A DNA stretch of 64,000 nucleotides from Gaetbulibacter_B jejuensis (GTDB lineage: Bacteria; Bacteroidota; Bacteroidia; Flavobacteriales; Flavobacteriaceae). Under the pieces are notes generated by a model. It worked only from the letters and a program-made list of their open reading frames with translations. It was not told the DNA's origin and searched no databases. Made by a program: the position numbers and the translations under genes. Location: the NCBI RefSeq assembly GCF_039524015.1, contig NZ_BAAAGF010000001.1, forward strand, positions 496,001-560,000. Reading direction: 5' to 3'. Below are positions 16,413 to 25,894 of the stretch, piece by piece. How positions within the stretch are numbered: position 1 is the stretch's first letter; the number at the start of each line of letters is the position of its first letter.

Positions 16413-17114
16413 ATGATAAATAAAAAAGTTGCAGATGTCACAGAAGCACTCAAAGGTGTTTCTGATAATATGACATTTATGCTTGGTGGTTTTGGGCTTT
16501 GTGGTATTCCTGAAAACAGTATTTCTGAATTGGTTAAACGCAATGTAAAAGGTGTGACTTGTATTTCTAACAATGCAGGTGTTGACGATTTTGGATTGGG
16601 ATTATTACTTCAAAAACATCAAATAAAAAAAATGGTGTCTTCTTATGTAGGAGAAAACGATGAGTTTGAACGCCAAATGCTAACTGGAGAACTCGAAGTT
16701 GAGCTTATTCCTCAAGGCACTTTAGCTGAACGTTGTAGAGCTGCTCAATCTGGTTTTCCTGCATTTTACACTCCTGCAGGTTATGGAACCGAAGTTGCTG
16801 TAGGCAAGGAAACAAGAGAGTTTAATGGAAAAATGTATGTGCTAGAACAAGCCTTTGAAGCCGATTTTGCTTTTGTAAAAGCTTGGAAAGGTGATGAGGC
16901 TGGTAACTTAATTTTTAAAGGTACAGCAAGAAACTTTAACCCAGTAATGTGTGGTGCAGCCAAAATAACTGTGGCTGAGGTTGAAGAGCTGGTACCTATT
17001 GGAGAATTGGATCCAAACCAAATACATATCCCTGGAATTTTTGTACAGCGCATTTTCCAAGGAAAAGACTATGAAAAACGAATTGAGCAACGCACAGTAA
17101 GACAAAGAGATTAA
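16413..17114 (+). CDS. scoA: succinyl-CoA:3-ketoacid CoA-transferase subunit A
   Basis: A 233-residue alpha subunit of the CoA-transferase that activates acetoacetate with succinyl-CoA. The family signature GGFGLCGIPENSI lies near residue 27, followed by the ISNNAG region and the GAAKITVAEVEELV segment. The subunit B gene starts 2 bases after its stop codon, so the pair forms a tight operon and an A2B2 enzyme is expected. It begins shortly after the PBP1 terminator. Confidence 0.94.
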   Translation: MINKKVADVTEALKGVSDNMTFMLGGFGLCGIPENSISELVKRNVKGVTCISNNAGVDDFGLGLLLQKHQIKKMVSSYVGENDEFERQMLTGELEVELIPQGTLAERCRAAQSGFPAFYTPAGYGTEVAVGKETREFNGKMYVLEQAFEADFAFVKAWKGDEAGNLIFKGTARNFNPVMCGAAKITVAEVEELVPIGELDPNQIHIPGIFVQRIFQGKDYEKRIEQRTVRQRD

Positions 17115-17116
17115 TT

Positions 17117-17770
17117 ATGTTAGACAAAAACGGAATTGCAAAACGCATAGCAAAAGAAGTGCAAGATGGTTACTATGTTAACCTTGGTATTGGAATACCA
17201 ACTTTGGTTGCCAATTATGTAAGAGATGATATTGAGGTTGAATTTCAAAGTGAAAATGGTGTTTTAGGTATGGGTCCTTTTCCTTTTGAAGGCGATGAAG
17301 ATGCTGATATTATAAACGCTGGAAAGCAAACTATCACCACACTACCAGGAGCTAGTTTTTTTGACTCTGCTACTAGTTTTTCAATGATTAGAGGTAAGCA
17401 CGTTCATTTAACAATACTTGGTGCTATGGAAGTTGCTGAGAATGGAGATATAGCCAATTGGAAAATTCCTGGACGTATGGTAAAAGGTATGGGAGGCGCA
17501 ATGGATCTTGTTGCAAGTGCCGAAAATATTATTGTAGCAATGATGCATACTAATAAAGCAGGTGAATCTAAACTTCTAAAAAAATGTTCATTACCGCTAA
17601 CAGGTGTGGGATGCGTAAAAAAGATTGTGACCAATATGGCTGTTTTAGAAGTAACTGATGAAGGTTTTAAACTTTTAGAAAGAGCTCCAGGTGTTTCGGT
17701 TGAAGCTATTAAAAATGCAACCGAAGGTCGTTTAATTGTTGAAGGAGATATTCCTGAAATGGACGTTTAA
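17117..17770 (+). CDS. scoB: succinyl-CoA:3-ketoacid CoA-transferase subunit B
   Basis: A 217-residue beta subunit. The catalytic glutamate lies in SENGVLGMGPF, the residue that forms the covalent CoA thioester in this family. GIGIPTLV near the N-terminus and the GGAMDLV segment are also typical. It is co-transcribed with scoA and followed by a hairpin terminator. The pair supports ketone-body or acetoacetate use, or acetoacetyl-CoA balance. Confidence 0.95.
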   Translation: MLDKNGIAKRIAKEVQDGYYVNLGIGIPTLVANYVRDDIEVEFQSENGVLGMGPFPFEGDEDADIINAGKQTITTLPGASFFDSATSFSMIRGKHVHLTILGAMEVAENGDIANWKIPGRMVKGMGGAMDLVASAENIIVAMMHTNKAGESKLLKKCSLPLTGVGCVKKIVTNMAVLEVTDEGFKLLERAPGVSVEAIKNATEGRLIVEGDIPEMDV

Positions 17771-17796
17771 AATTCAATATAAACTATAATAAATTG

Positions 17797-17827
17797 AGCC
17801 ACTTTTTTAAGTGGCTTTATTTTTTTA
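17797..17827 (+). terminator. rho-independent terminator after scoAB
   Basis: An 8-bp stem (AGCCACTT with AAGTGGCT) with a TTTT loop is followed by a T run. Confidence 0.8.
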
Positions 17828-17948
17828 CAACTTATATTTGTAAGAAAAATCTTCATACAATCGCTTAAATGTTAAAAATTCATGCTTTTTATCGATTTTT
17901 TATGTATTTAAGCCGATTTATTCAAAAGTTTATTTCATATTAGCAAAA

Positions 17949-18052
17949 CCAAATCGAAACTAAATAATTAACCAAATCTGTCATAAACTTAATTTATGAT
18001 TTTCCCCAAATCTATCATAAATTTCTACTTATGAAAAATGTAGCCCCAAATC
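17949..18052. repeat. CCAAATC / hairpin repeat cluster in a gene-free stretch
   Basis: The gene-free stretch 17828-18153 holds four CCAAATC copies (17949, 17972, 18006 and 18046). Two are followed by small inverted repeats: TCATAAA with TTTATGA (17981-17999), and TCATAA with TTATGA (18015-18034). Units are about 34-40 bases and diverged. I see no promoter or convincing gene in this stretch. A 42-codon frame at 18031-18159 starts inside the second hairpin and is not accepted as a gene. Confidence 0.5.
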
Positions 18053-18153
18053 TACCAAGACCTACTTTTTTTGAAAGCAAGATTTTTTCAACCTTTCAAA
18101 GCACGTTAAGATTAATGAGAAGCATCTTAGCGTTAACCAAAAAAATATTCATG

Positions 18154-19845
18154 CTATAACCCTTTAGGGATGGCATGAATTAATTTTTTTGTGTACTCTT
18201 TCTGAGGAGAGTTGTAAATTTCATCAGCATCATTCATTTCTTCTATTTCACCTTTATTCATAACCACTAATTGGTCTGACATATATTTCACTACAGATAA
18301 GTCGTGCGAAATAAAAATATATGTAAAGTTGAAGTTTTCTTTCAACTCATTTAAAAGATTTAACACCTGTGCTTGAACCGAAATATCTAAAGCCGAAACC
18401 GATTCGTCACAGATAATTAACTTTGGTTGTAATGCTATAGCTCTTGCAATACCTACTCGTTGACGTTGCCCACCAGAAAACTCATGTGGATACTTGTAAA
18501 AAGAATCATTATCTAAACCAACCCTTTCTAGCAAGTCCATTACTTTCTCTTTCCTTTCATTATTTGAAGTTCCTATACGATGCACTTTCATAGGTTCCAT
18601 TATGGCTTTACCAATAGGTAGTCTAGGATTTAACGAAGCATAAGGGTCTTGAAAAATAATTTGGATGTCTTTTCTAAGAGCTCTGATTTTAGATTTTGAT
18701 AAGGTATTAATGTCAACTCCATTATATAGGATTTTACCAGCTGATGCTTTGTCTAATAATAAAATGGCATTTGCTAATGTTGACTTGCCACAACCAGATT
18801 CTCCAACAAGTCCCAAAGTTTCTCCACTGTACAATTTAAAGCTTACATTATTAACCGCTTTAAATGCTGTAGGCTTAGAAAACCATCCAGATTTTGAGAA
18901 ATACTCTTTTTCCAAATTAACTATTTCAAGCAATGGAGGTTTTGAATAGATATTCTTGTGAGTTTTTTGCCTTTCTTCAGTAGATACAACTGTATAATCA
19001 GTAGTTTTATTAATAAAATCGCTAATGGTTGGTAGGGTTTTAAGTCTAACATCCAATGAAGGTTTAGAATTTATTAACGCTTTTGTGTAAATGTGTTCTG
19101 GTGTTTTAAAGACTGTATTAACATCACCTTGCTCAACAATTTCGCCCTTGTACATAACAACAATTCTGTTCGAAATTTCTGAGACCAAAGCGAGATCATG
19201 AGAAATAAAAATAATGCTCATGCCTTCGTTTTTTTGAAGCTCTTTTAAGAGTTTAATAATTTCTTTTTGAACAGTAACGTCTAGAGCTGTTGTAGGTTCG
19301 TCAGCTATAAGTATTTTGGGTTTACATGCAATAGCCATGGCTATCATTACACGTTGCTTTTGTCCGCCAGAAATTTCATGAGGATATGCGCTATACACAC
19401 GTTCAGGTAATGGCAGTTTTACTTTTTCAAAAAGAGATAAAGTTTCTGCTTTAGCTTCAGTTTTTGAAAGAGAGGTATGTTTTAAAATAATTTCAGAAAC
19501 CTGCTTGCCACAAGTCATAGAAGGGTTTAACGAACTCATTGGTTCTTGAAAAATCATAGCAATATCATTGCCTCTAATATGTTCAAAAGCTTTAGGTTTT
19601 AATTGTGTTAAATCAAGATTGTTAAATACAATTTTACCAGAAGTTATTTTTGATATTTTATTAGGCAAAAGCCCTAAAATAGCTAGAGAAGACACTGATT
19701 TTCCAGAACCAGACTCTCCAACAATTCCTAAAATTTCATTTTCATAAAGCGTATACGAAATGTGTTTGATAATGTCTTTTTCTCCTGAATTTGAAGAAAA
19801 TGAGATAGACAAGTCGTTAACCGAAAGTAATTTTGATTTGGACAT
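18154..19845 (-). CDS. fused two-domain ABC transporter ATPase (dipeptide/oligopeptide type)
   Basis: A 563-residue protein with two complete ATPase domains, as in YejF and fused DppD-DppF proteins. Domain 1 has Walker A GESGSGKS, signature SGGQKQR and Walker B ILIADEPT. Domain 2 has Walker A GESGCGKS, signature SGGQRQR and Walker B LIICDESVSALD. Each is followed by the short peptide-transporter tail (EHIYTKALINSKP and QKEYTKKLIHAIP). No permease or binding-protein gene is adjacent, so its partners must be encoded elsewhere. Peptide or murein-peptide uptake is the likely role. Confidence 0.92.
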   Translation of the reverse strand: MSKSKLLSVNDLSISFSSNSGEKDIIKHISYTLYENEILGIVGESGSGKSVSSLAILGLLPNKISKITSGKIVFNNLDLTQLKPKAFEHIRGNDIAMIFQEPMSSLNPSMTCGKQVSEIILKHTSLSKTEAKAETLSLFEKVKLPLPERVYSAYPHEISGGQKQRVMIAMAIACKPKILIADEPTTALDVTVQKEIIKLLKELQKNEGMSIIFISHDLALVSEISNRIVVMYKGEIVEQGDVNTVFKTPEHIYTKALINSKPSLDVRLKTLPTISDFINKTTDYTVVSTEERQKTHKNIYSKPPLLEIVNLEKEYFSKSGWFSKPTAFKAVNNVSFKLYSGETLGLVGESGCGKSTLANAILLLDKASAGKILYNGVDINTLSKSKIRALRKDIQIIFQDPYASLNPRLPIGKAIMEPMKVHRIGTSNNERKEKVMDLLERVGLDNDSFYKYPHEFSGGQRQRVGIARAIALQPKLIICDESVSALDISVQAQVLNLLNELKENFNFTYIFISHDLSVVKYMSDQLVVMNKGEIEEMNDADEIYNSPQKEYTKKLIHAIPKGL

Positions 19846-20056
19846 GTGTAAATGTAATCAAATTTTAAGATGAAATTTTGAGGTTTAAGATTGCATATTG
19901 AAATATGTAAGACATTTCTTGTGATGCATTACGGAAAAACCGTAAAAATCAACTTTTATTGCGAAGTTATCAACAAAACAGTTAAATTTTTGAATTTAAA
20001 TATTACTTTTAATAAATAATTAACAAAAATTCTGTCAATAACCCTTAAATCCCTAA

Positions 20057-23000
20057 ATGATGAAAGTAAAATTACTTTTGCTCATTTTTACAATGAGTAT
20101 GAGCATTGCTATGGCTCAAAACAAATCTTTATGGCAAAAACAATCACTTAATAGTAGTGAAAAGATCAAACCTTCAAAAGCAAATTTGCCTAGAGCAAAT
20201 AGCTATGTTTTAGACATTGAAAGTTTAAAACATGCGCTTAAAAGAGCACCATTAAGGTCTTCTTCATTAAATTCATCAAGTGTTGTTTTATCTTTTCCTA
20301 ATTCTGAAGGACAACTCGAACGCTTTAAAATATTTGAAGCTCCTGTCTTTAGTCCAGAGTTAGCTGCAAAGTATCCTAACATTAAATCTTATATAGGAAA
20401 AGGTGTTGAGGATCCTTCTTTAACAATACGATTTAGTGTTTCTCATTTAGGCTTTCAATCTATGCGATTAGCTGCTGATAAATATGCAACATTTATTGAA
20501 GCTATAACTGACGATTTATCATATTATACGGTTTATAAAAGAGCAGATAAAATTGATTTTTCAGATGATTTTGAATGTGAAGTTACAGCACAAATGAACT
20601 CTAGTTTAAATGGTCAAAACCCTCAAATGGCTATGAGAAATGCCGATGATGGTATACTACGAACGTATAGGCTTGCGGTTTCTGCTACTGGAGAGTACAC
20701 ACAATATCATGGTGGAACAAAGGCTTCAGCATTGGCAGCAATAAACGCAACTATGACTAGAGTTAATGGTGTTTTTGAAAACGATTTTAATGTCAATATG
20801 GTTTTAATTGGCAATAATGATGACGTAATCTATACAAACGCTAATACTGACCCATATAGTAATGGAAGTTATAACAGTCAGTTACAGTCTACCCTTACTA
20901 GTGTAATAGGAGAATCTAATTATGATATAGGTCACTTATTTGCAAGAGCTTCTAATAATGGAAACGCAGGATGTATAGGTTGTGTTTGTGTAAATGGTCA
21001 AAAAGGTAGTGCATTTACATCGCGAACTGATCCTGAAGGAGATCCTTTTGATATTGATTATGTTGCTCATGAAATTGGACATCAGTTTGGAGCAAATCAC
21101 ACTTGGACTTTCAATGGAAATGAAGGCACAAATGCACAAATGGAACCAGGAAGTGGTTCAACAATTATGGGTTATGCAGGAATTACAGGTGCAACAGACG
21201 TACAATCAAATAGCGACCCTTATTTCCATGCAGTTTCAATTGAGCAGGTGACAGACTATATTAAATCTACAAGTTGCCAAACAAATACAAATACAGGTAA
21301 TGCTGTTCCGGTTGTAAATGCGGGAGCTAATTATACTATTCCAAGAGGAACTCCATTTGTATTAGAAGGTTCAGCAACCGATGCTGATTCTGGAGATGTA
21401 CTAACCTATTGCTGGGAACAGTATGATGAAAACAATGCATCTACAACTTATCCAAGTGTTAATGCAACGAGTGGAGTTGCGTTTAGATCATATAACCCAA
21501 CAACTGACAATAAAAGATACTTTCCAAGATTATCTACCATAAAAGCAGGTAATACATCGTGGCAATGGGAAGCGGTACCTAATGTAGCAAGAACTTTAAA
21601 TTTTAGATTGACCGTTAGAGATAATCAAATAGGAGGAGGAACTAATAATAGTGACGACATGGTTGTTTCTGTAAACAGTAACGCAGGACCATTTGTGGTT
21701 AACTCACCAAATACAAATGTTACATGGAATGCAGGTACAACTCAAACTGTAACTTGGGATGTTGCAGGTACAACCGGAAACGGAGTTAATGCTGCTAATG
21801 TTGATATTTTCTTATCTACTGATGGCGGAGACACTTATCCAATTTCGTTAGCATCTGGTGTTCCAAACGATGGTTCACATGATATTATAGTTCCTAATAA
21901 CCAAGGAAATCAAAACAGAGTTATGGTTAGAGGCTCAAATAATATATTTTTTGATATCTCAAACAGCAACTTTACAATTGCAGGACAAGTGGTTTGTAAT
22001 GCAACAGTTCCAACTGGGTTATCAGCATCAAATATAGGCTCTAACTCAGCAACATTAAGCTGGGATGCAGTTCCTGGAGCGTCTTACGATGTTCAGTATA
22101 GGGAAACTGGAGCGTCAACATGGACAACCTTATCTGTAAATGGAGTATCTACTAACTTATCTGGTTTAGCTACATTAACGCAGTATGATGCAAGACTAAG
22201 AAGTGTCTGTCCTGATAACGCTACATCGTCTTATAGTAGTACTATTAATTTCACAACTACTGATGTGCAATTAAACTACTGTTCATCTACAAGTTCAAAT
22301 GTAAACGATGAATACATAAGTAGAGTACAGCTAAACACAATTGACAATAGCTCAGGAGCTCAGTTCTATTCAGATTTTACAAGTATATCAACAACTTTAA
22401 CTAAAGGAAGTCAATATACAATTACTGTAACACCAACTTGGACAGGAACTGTGTATAATGAGGCTTATTCGGTATGGATAGATTACAATAGAGATGGAGA
22501 TTTTAATGATGCAGGAGAGCAAGTGTGGACACAATCGCCAACACAAACAACACCAGTTTCAGGAACATTTACTATTCCAACAAATGCAGTAGAAAACGCA
22601 ACAAGAATGCGTGTGTCTATGAAATATAATGGAGTTCCAACTGCATGTGAGTCGTTTACCTATGGTGAAGTTGAAGATTATACAGTTGTGATTCAAGGTT
22701 CAGGACCAGATGTTGAAGCTCCTAGTGCACCAACAAGTTTAACAGCGTCCAATACAACTCAAACTACAACAGATTTAAGCTGGAATGCTTCAACCGATAA
22801 TGTTGGAGTTACAGGTTATGATGTCTATCAAGATGGAAGCGTAATAGCAACAGTTACTGGTACAAATTACCAAGTTACAGGATTAACGGCTAGTACAACT
22901 TATGCGTTTTATGTGGTTGCTTTTGATGCTGAAGGAAATGAATCGAATAATAGTAATACAGCTAATGTAACTACCTTAGACCCACCAGATACACAAGCAC

Positions 23001-25831
23001 CAACAGTTCCAACAAATTTAGTAGCTTCTAATACAACACAAACCACAACAGATTTAAGCTGGAGCGCTTCATCTGATAATGTTGGTGTTACTGGATATTA
23101 TGTATACCAAGACGGAGTTAATATTGCAACAGTTTCAGGAACTACATATCAAGCTGTAGGCTTATCACCAGAAACATCGTATAGTTTTAATGTAGCTGCA
23201 TTTGATGCTGCAAGTAACACCTCTTCACAAAGTAATACAGCTAATGTAACAACGTTAGTACAACCAGATACTCAAGCGCCAACTGCACCAACAAGTTTAA
23301 CAGCGTCCAATACAACTCAAACTACAACAGATTTAAGTTGGAATGCTTCAACTGATAATGTAGGTGTTTCAGGGTATGATGTGTATCAAGACGGAAGTGT
23401 AATAGCTACAGTTACTAGTACAAGCTATCAAGTTACAGGATTAACAGCTAGTACAACTTATACGTTTTATGTGGTTGCTTTTGATTTAGCAGGTAATCAA
23501 TCTAGTGCTAGTAATACAGCAAATGTAACTACTTTAAGTCCTCCAGATACTCAGGCACCAACAGCACCTACAAGTTTATCTGCATCAAATACAACTGACA
23601 CATCAACAGATTTAAGCTGGAATGCTTCAACAGATAATGTAGGTGTAACTGCTTACAATGTTTATCAAGATGGAAGTTTAATAGCATCTACGCCTTCAAC
23701 AAGCTATCAAGCAAATGGATTGAGTCCTAACACAACGTATGCGTTTTATGTTACTGCGTTAGATGCAGCTGGAAATATGTCTTCGCAAAGTAATACAGTT
23801 AATGTTACTACTCAAGATGTACAGATTACATACTGTTCCTCTGCAAGTACAAATGTAAACGATGAATACATAAGTAGAGTACAGCTAAACACAATTGACA
23901 ATAGCTCAGGTGCTCAGTTCTATTCAGATTTTACAAGTATATCAACAACCTTAACTAAAGGAAGTCAATATACAATTACTGTAACACCAACTTGGACAGG
24001 AACAACCTATAACGAAGCATATTCGGTATGGATAGATTACAATAGAGATGGAGATTTTAATGATGCAGGAGAACAAGTGTGGACACAATCGCCAACACAA
24101 ACAACACCAGTTTCGGGAACATTTACTATTCCAACAAATGCAGTAGAAAACGCAACAAGAATGCGTGTGTCTATGAAATATAATGGAGTTCCAACTGCAT
24201 GTGAGTCGTTTACCTATGGTGAAGTTGAAGATTATACAGTTGTGATTCAAGGTTCAGGACCAGATACAGTTGCGCCTGTTATAACACTTAATGGAGCTTC
24301 AGCAATTAATCTAGTTGAGGGTTCAACATATAGTGAGTTAGGAGCTACTGCTACTGATAATGTTGATGGCGATATTACAGCAAATATTGTTATTGGAGGA
24401 GATGTGGTAAATACAAGTTCTGTTGGTACTTATGTAGTAACGTATAATGTTAGTGATGCTGCAGGTAATGCCGCTGCAGAAGTTACTAGAACTGTTACTG
24501 TAACCGAAGCACCTGATGGCTGTTCAGGAGGAATTTCGTCTTTCCCTTATACCGAAGGGTTTGAAAATACTTTAGGTGCATGGACACAATCAACTAACGA
24601 TGATGTTAACTGGACAGTAGATGCAAATGGAACACCGTCAAGCAATACAGGACCTTCAAGCGCTTTCCAAGGATCTTACTATGTGTATGTTGAGGCTTCT
24701 AGCCCTAACTATCCAAATCAACGAGCAATATTAAACTCACCTTGTTTTGACTTAAGTAGTTTATCTGATGCTATGTTTAGTTTTAAATATCATATGTATG
24801 GAGCTGCTGATATGGGAACTCTTGATTTAGAAATTAGTACTGATAGTGGAAATTCTTGGAGTAGTATTTGGAATCAATCAGGAAACCAAGGAAATGCATG
24901 GCAAACTGCTAGTGTAGACCTTTCAAGTTATGTAGGTTCAGCAGTTCAATTACGTTTTAATCGTTTTGTGGGCGGAACATGGCAAGCTGATGTTGCTGTT
25001 GATGATGTTAGTTTATCTGAAAGTGGAAGCACAGGAGGTAACGGTTGTGTTAGTGGTATTAGCTCTTATCCTTATTCTGAAAGTTTTGAAAACACAATTG
25101 GAGCTTGGAGTCAATCTTCTTCTGACGATTTAGATTGGACAGTTGATGCAAATGGAACTCCATCTAGTGGTACAGGACCATCAAGTGCTGCTCAAGGGTC
25201 TTACTATATCTATGTTGAGGCTTCGGGTCAAAATACGGGTTACCCTAATAAACGAGCAATTATTACATCACCTTGTTTTGATTTAAGTGCAGTTGTATCA
25301 GCTTCGTTTAGTTTTCAATATCACATGTATGGAGCTGCTGATATGGGAACTATTGACTTAGAAGTTAGTAATGACAATGGAGCTAGTTGGACTAGTCTAT
25401 GGAGTCAATCAGGTAATCAAGGTAACTCTTGGCAATCGCAAACGGTAAACTTATCTGCATATATTGGTGAAAGTATTCAATTACGCTTTAACAGATTTGT
25501 AGCTAGTACTTGGCAAGCCGATTTAGCAATAGATGCTATTAATTTAACAACAGCAACAAGTGCTAAAACTGAGACTTCAAAAGGAGAAGATATAGCAGAT
25601 GTTTTTGATGATATTAAATTGTATCCTAACCCAGTAAAAAGTAATGTGTTAAATATTCAAACTAGTCATAACAATATTGCATATGAAATTTACAATACTA
25701 TTGGTCAAACAGTAGCTAAAGGAGAGGTAGTCAACAATAAAATTGACGTTTCAAATTTAAAAGGAGCTGTTTATCAAGTTAGGTTTACTATTGAAGATAA
25801 AATTGTTGTAAAACGATTTATTAAAGAGTAA
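20057..25831 (+). CDS. secreted multidomain metalloprotease with type IX sorting domain
   Basis: A 1924-residue exported protein. A signal peptide (ending MSIAMAQ, about residue 21) and a propeptide-like region precede a reprolysin-type zinc metalloprotease domain (about 195-415) with HEIGHQFGANH (His338, Glu339, His342, His348). Next come a fibronectin III domain (about 650-740), a GEVED domain (741-885), four fibronectin III repeats (886-1258), a second GEVED domain (1259-1403), a DUF5011/HYR-like Ig domain (1404-1485) and two MAM-like domains (about 1490-1840). A type A type IX sorting domain (1852-1924, IKLYPNPV) ends the protein. It should be secreted across the outer membrane and anchored or released. 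An alternative start lies one codon in. The gene stands alone with its own terminator. Confidence 0.93.
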   Translation: MMKVKLLLLIFTMSMSIAMAQNKSLWQKQSLNSSEKIKPSKANLPRANSYVLDIESLKHALKRAPLRSSSLNSSSVVLSFPNSEGQLERFKIFEAPVFSPELAAKYPNIKSYIGKGVEDPSLTIRFSVSHLGFQSMRLAADKYATFIEAITDDLSYYTVYKRADKIDFSDDFECEVTAQMNSSLNGQNPQMAMRNADDGILRTYRLAVSATGEYTQYHGGTKASALAAINATMTRVNGVFENDFNVNMVLIGNNDDVIYTNANTDPYSNGSYNSQLQSTLTSVIGESNYDIGHLFARASNNGNAGCIGCVCVNGQKGSAFTSRTDPEGDPFDIDYVAHEIGHQFGANHTWTFNGNEGTNAQMEPGSGSTIMGYAGITGATDVQSNSDPYFHAVSIEQVTDYIKSTSCQTNTNTGNAVPVVNAGANYTIPRGTPFVLEGSATDADSGDVLTYCWEQYDENNASTTYPSVNATSGVAFRSYNPTTDNKRYFPRLSTIKAGNTSWQWEAVPNVARTLNFRLTVRDNQIGGGTNNSDDMVVSVNSNAGPFVVNSPNTNVTWNAGTTQTVTWDVAGTTGNGVNAANVDIFLSTDGGDTYPISLASGVPNDGSHDIIVPNNQGNQNRVMVRGSNNIFFDISNSNFTIAGQVVCNATVPTGLSASNIGSNSATLSWDAVPGASYDVQYRETGASTWTTLSVNGVSTNLSGLATLTQYDARLRSVCPDNATSSYSSTINFTTTDVQLNYCSSTSSNVNDEYISRVQLNTIDNSSGAQFYSDFTSISTTLTKGSQYTITVTPTWTGTVYNEAYSVWIDYNRDGDFNDAGEQVWTQSPTQTTPVSGTFTIPTNAVENATRMRVSMKYNGVPTACESFTYGEVEDYTVVIQGSGPDVEAPSAPTSLTASNTTQTTTDLSWNASTDNVGVTGYDVYQDGSVIATVTGTNYQVTGLTASTTYAFYVVAFDAEGNESNNSNTANVTTLDPPDTQAPTVPTNLVASNTTQTTTDLSWSASSDNVGVTGYYVYQDGVNIATVSGTTYQAVGLSPETSYSFNVAAFDAASNTSSQSNTANVTTLVQPDTQAPTAPTSLTASNTTQTTTDLSWNASTDNVGVSGYDVYQDGSVIATVTSTSYQVTGLTASTTYTFYVVAFDLAGNQSSASNTANVTTLSPPDTQAPTAPTSLSASNTTDTSTDLSWNASTDNVGVTAYNVYQDGSLIASTPSTSYQANGLSPNTTYAFYVTALDAAGNMSSQSNTVNVTTQDVQITYCSSASTNVNDEYISRVQLNTIDNSSGAQFYSDFTSISTTLTKGSQYTITVTPTWTGTTYNEAYSVWIDYNRDGDFNDAGEQVWTQSPTQTTPVSGTFTIPTNAVENATRMRVSMKYNGVPTACESFTYGEVEDYTVVIQGSGPDTVAPVITLNGASAINLVEGSTYSELGATATDNVDGDITANIVIGGDVVNTSSVGTYVVTYNVSDAAGNAAAEVTRTVTVTEAPDGCSGGISSFPYTEGFENTLGAWTQSTNDDVNWTVDANGTPSSNTGPSSAFQGSYYVYVEASSPNYPNQRAILNSPCFDLSSLSDAMFSFKYHMYGAADMGTLDLEISTDSGNSWSSIWNQSGNQGNAWQTASVDLSSYVGSAVQLRFNRFVGGTWQADVAVDDVSLSESGSTGGNGCVSGISSYPYSESFENTIGAWSQSSSDDLDWTVDANGTPSSGTGPSSAAQGSYYIYVEASGQNTGYPNKRAIITSPCFDLSAVVSASFSFQYHMYGAADMGTIDLEVSNDNGASWTSLWSQSGNQGNSWQSQTVNLSAYIGESIQLRFNRFVASTWQADLAIDAINLTTATSAKTETSKGEDIADVFDDIKLYPNPVKSNVLNIQTSHNNIAYEIYNTIGQTVAKGEVVNNKIDVSNLKGAVYQVRFTIEDKIVVKRFIKE
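22277..22711 (+). repeat. intragenic repeat copy 1 (GEVED domain)
   Basis: This 435-base segment encodes the first GEVED domain. It is nearly identical in DNA to 23831-24265, with only a scattering of mostly silent differences. The flanking fibronectin repeats are much more diverged. Confidence 0.9.
23831..24265 (+). repeat. intragenic repeat copy 2 (GEVED domain)
   Basis: Same length (435 bases) and frame as copy 1. The near identity at DNA level implies recent duplication or ongoing gene conversion. Confidence 0.9.
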
Positions 25832-25846
25832 AATAAGTCTACCAAC

Positions 25847-25880
25847 AAAAAAGTCCGAATTTAAAATTCGGACTTTTTTA
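25847..25880. terminator. bidirectional terminator after the metalloprotease
   Basis: A 14-bp stem (AAAAAAGTCCGAAT with ATTCGGACTTTTTT) with a 5-base loop and A/T runs on both sides lies between convergent genes. Confidence 0.9.
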
Positions 25881-25894
25881 TTTTTCACAATTTT

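Noticed and set aside
18031..18159. A 42-codon frame starting MKNVAPNLPRP between the scoB terminator and the ABC gene
   Set aside because: Its ATG lies within a repeat hairpin, its end overlaps the convergent ABC gene, and no promoter or family supports it.
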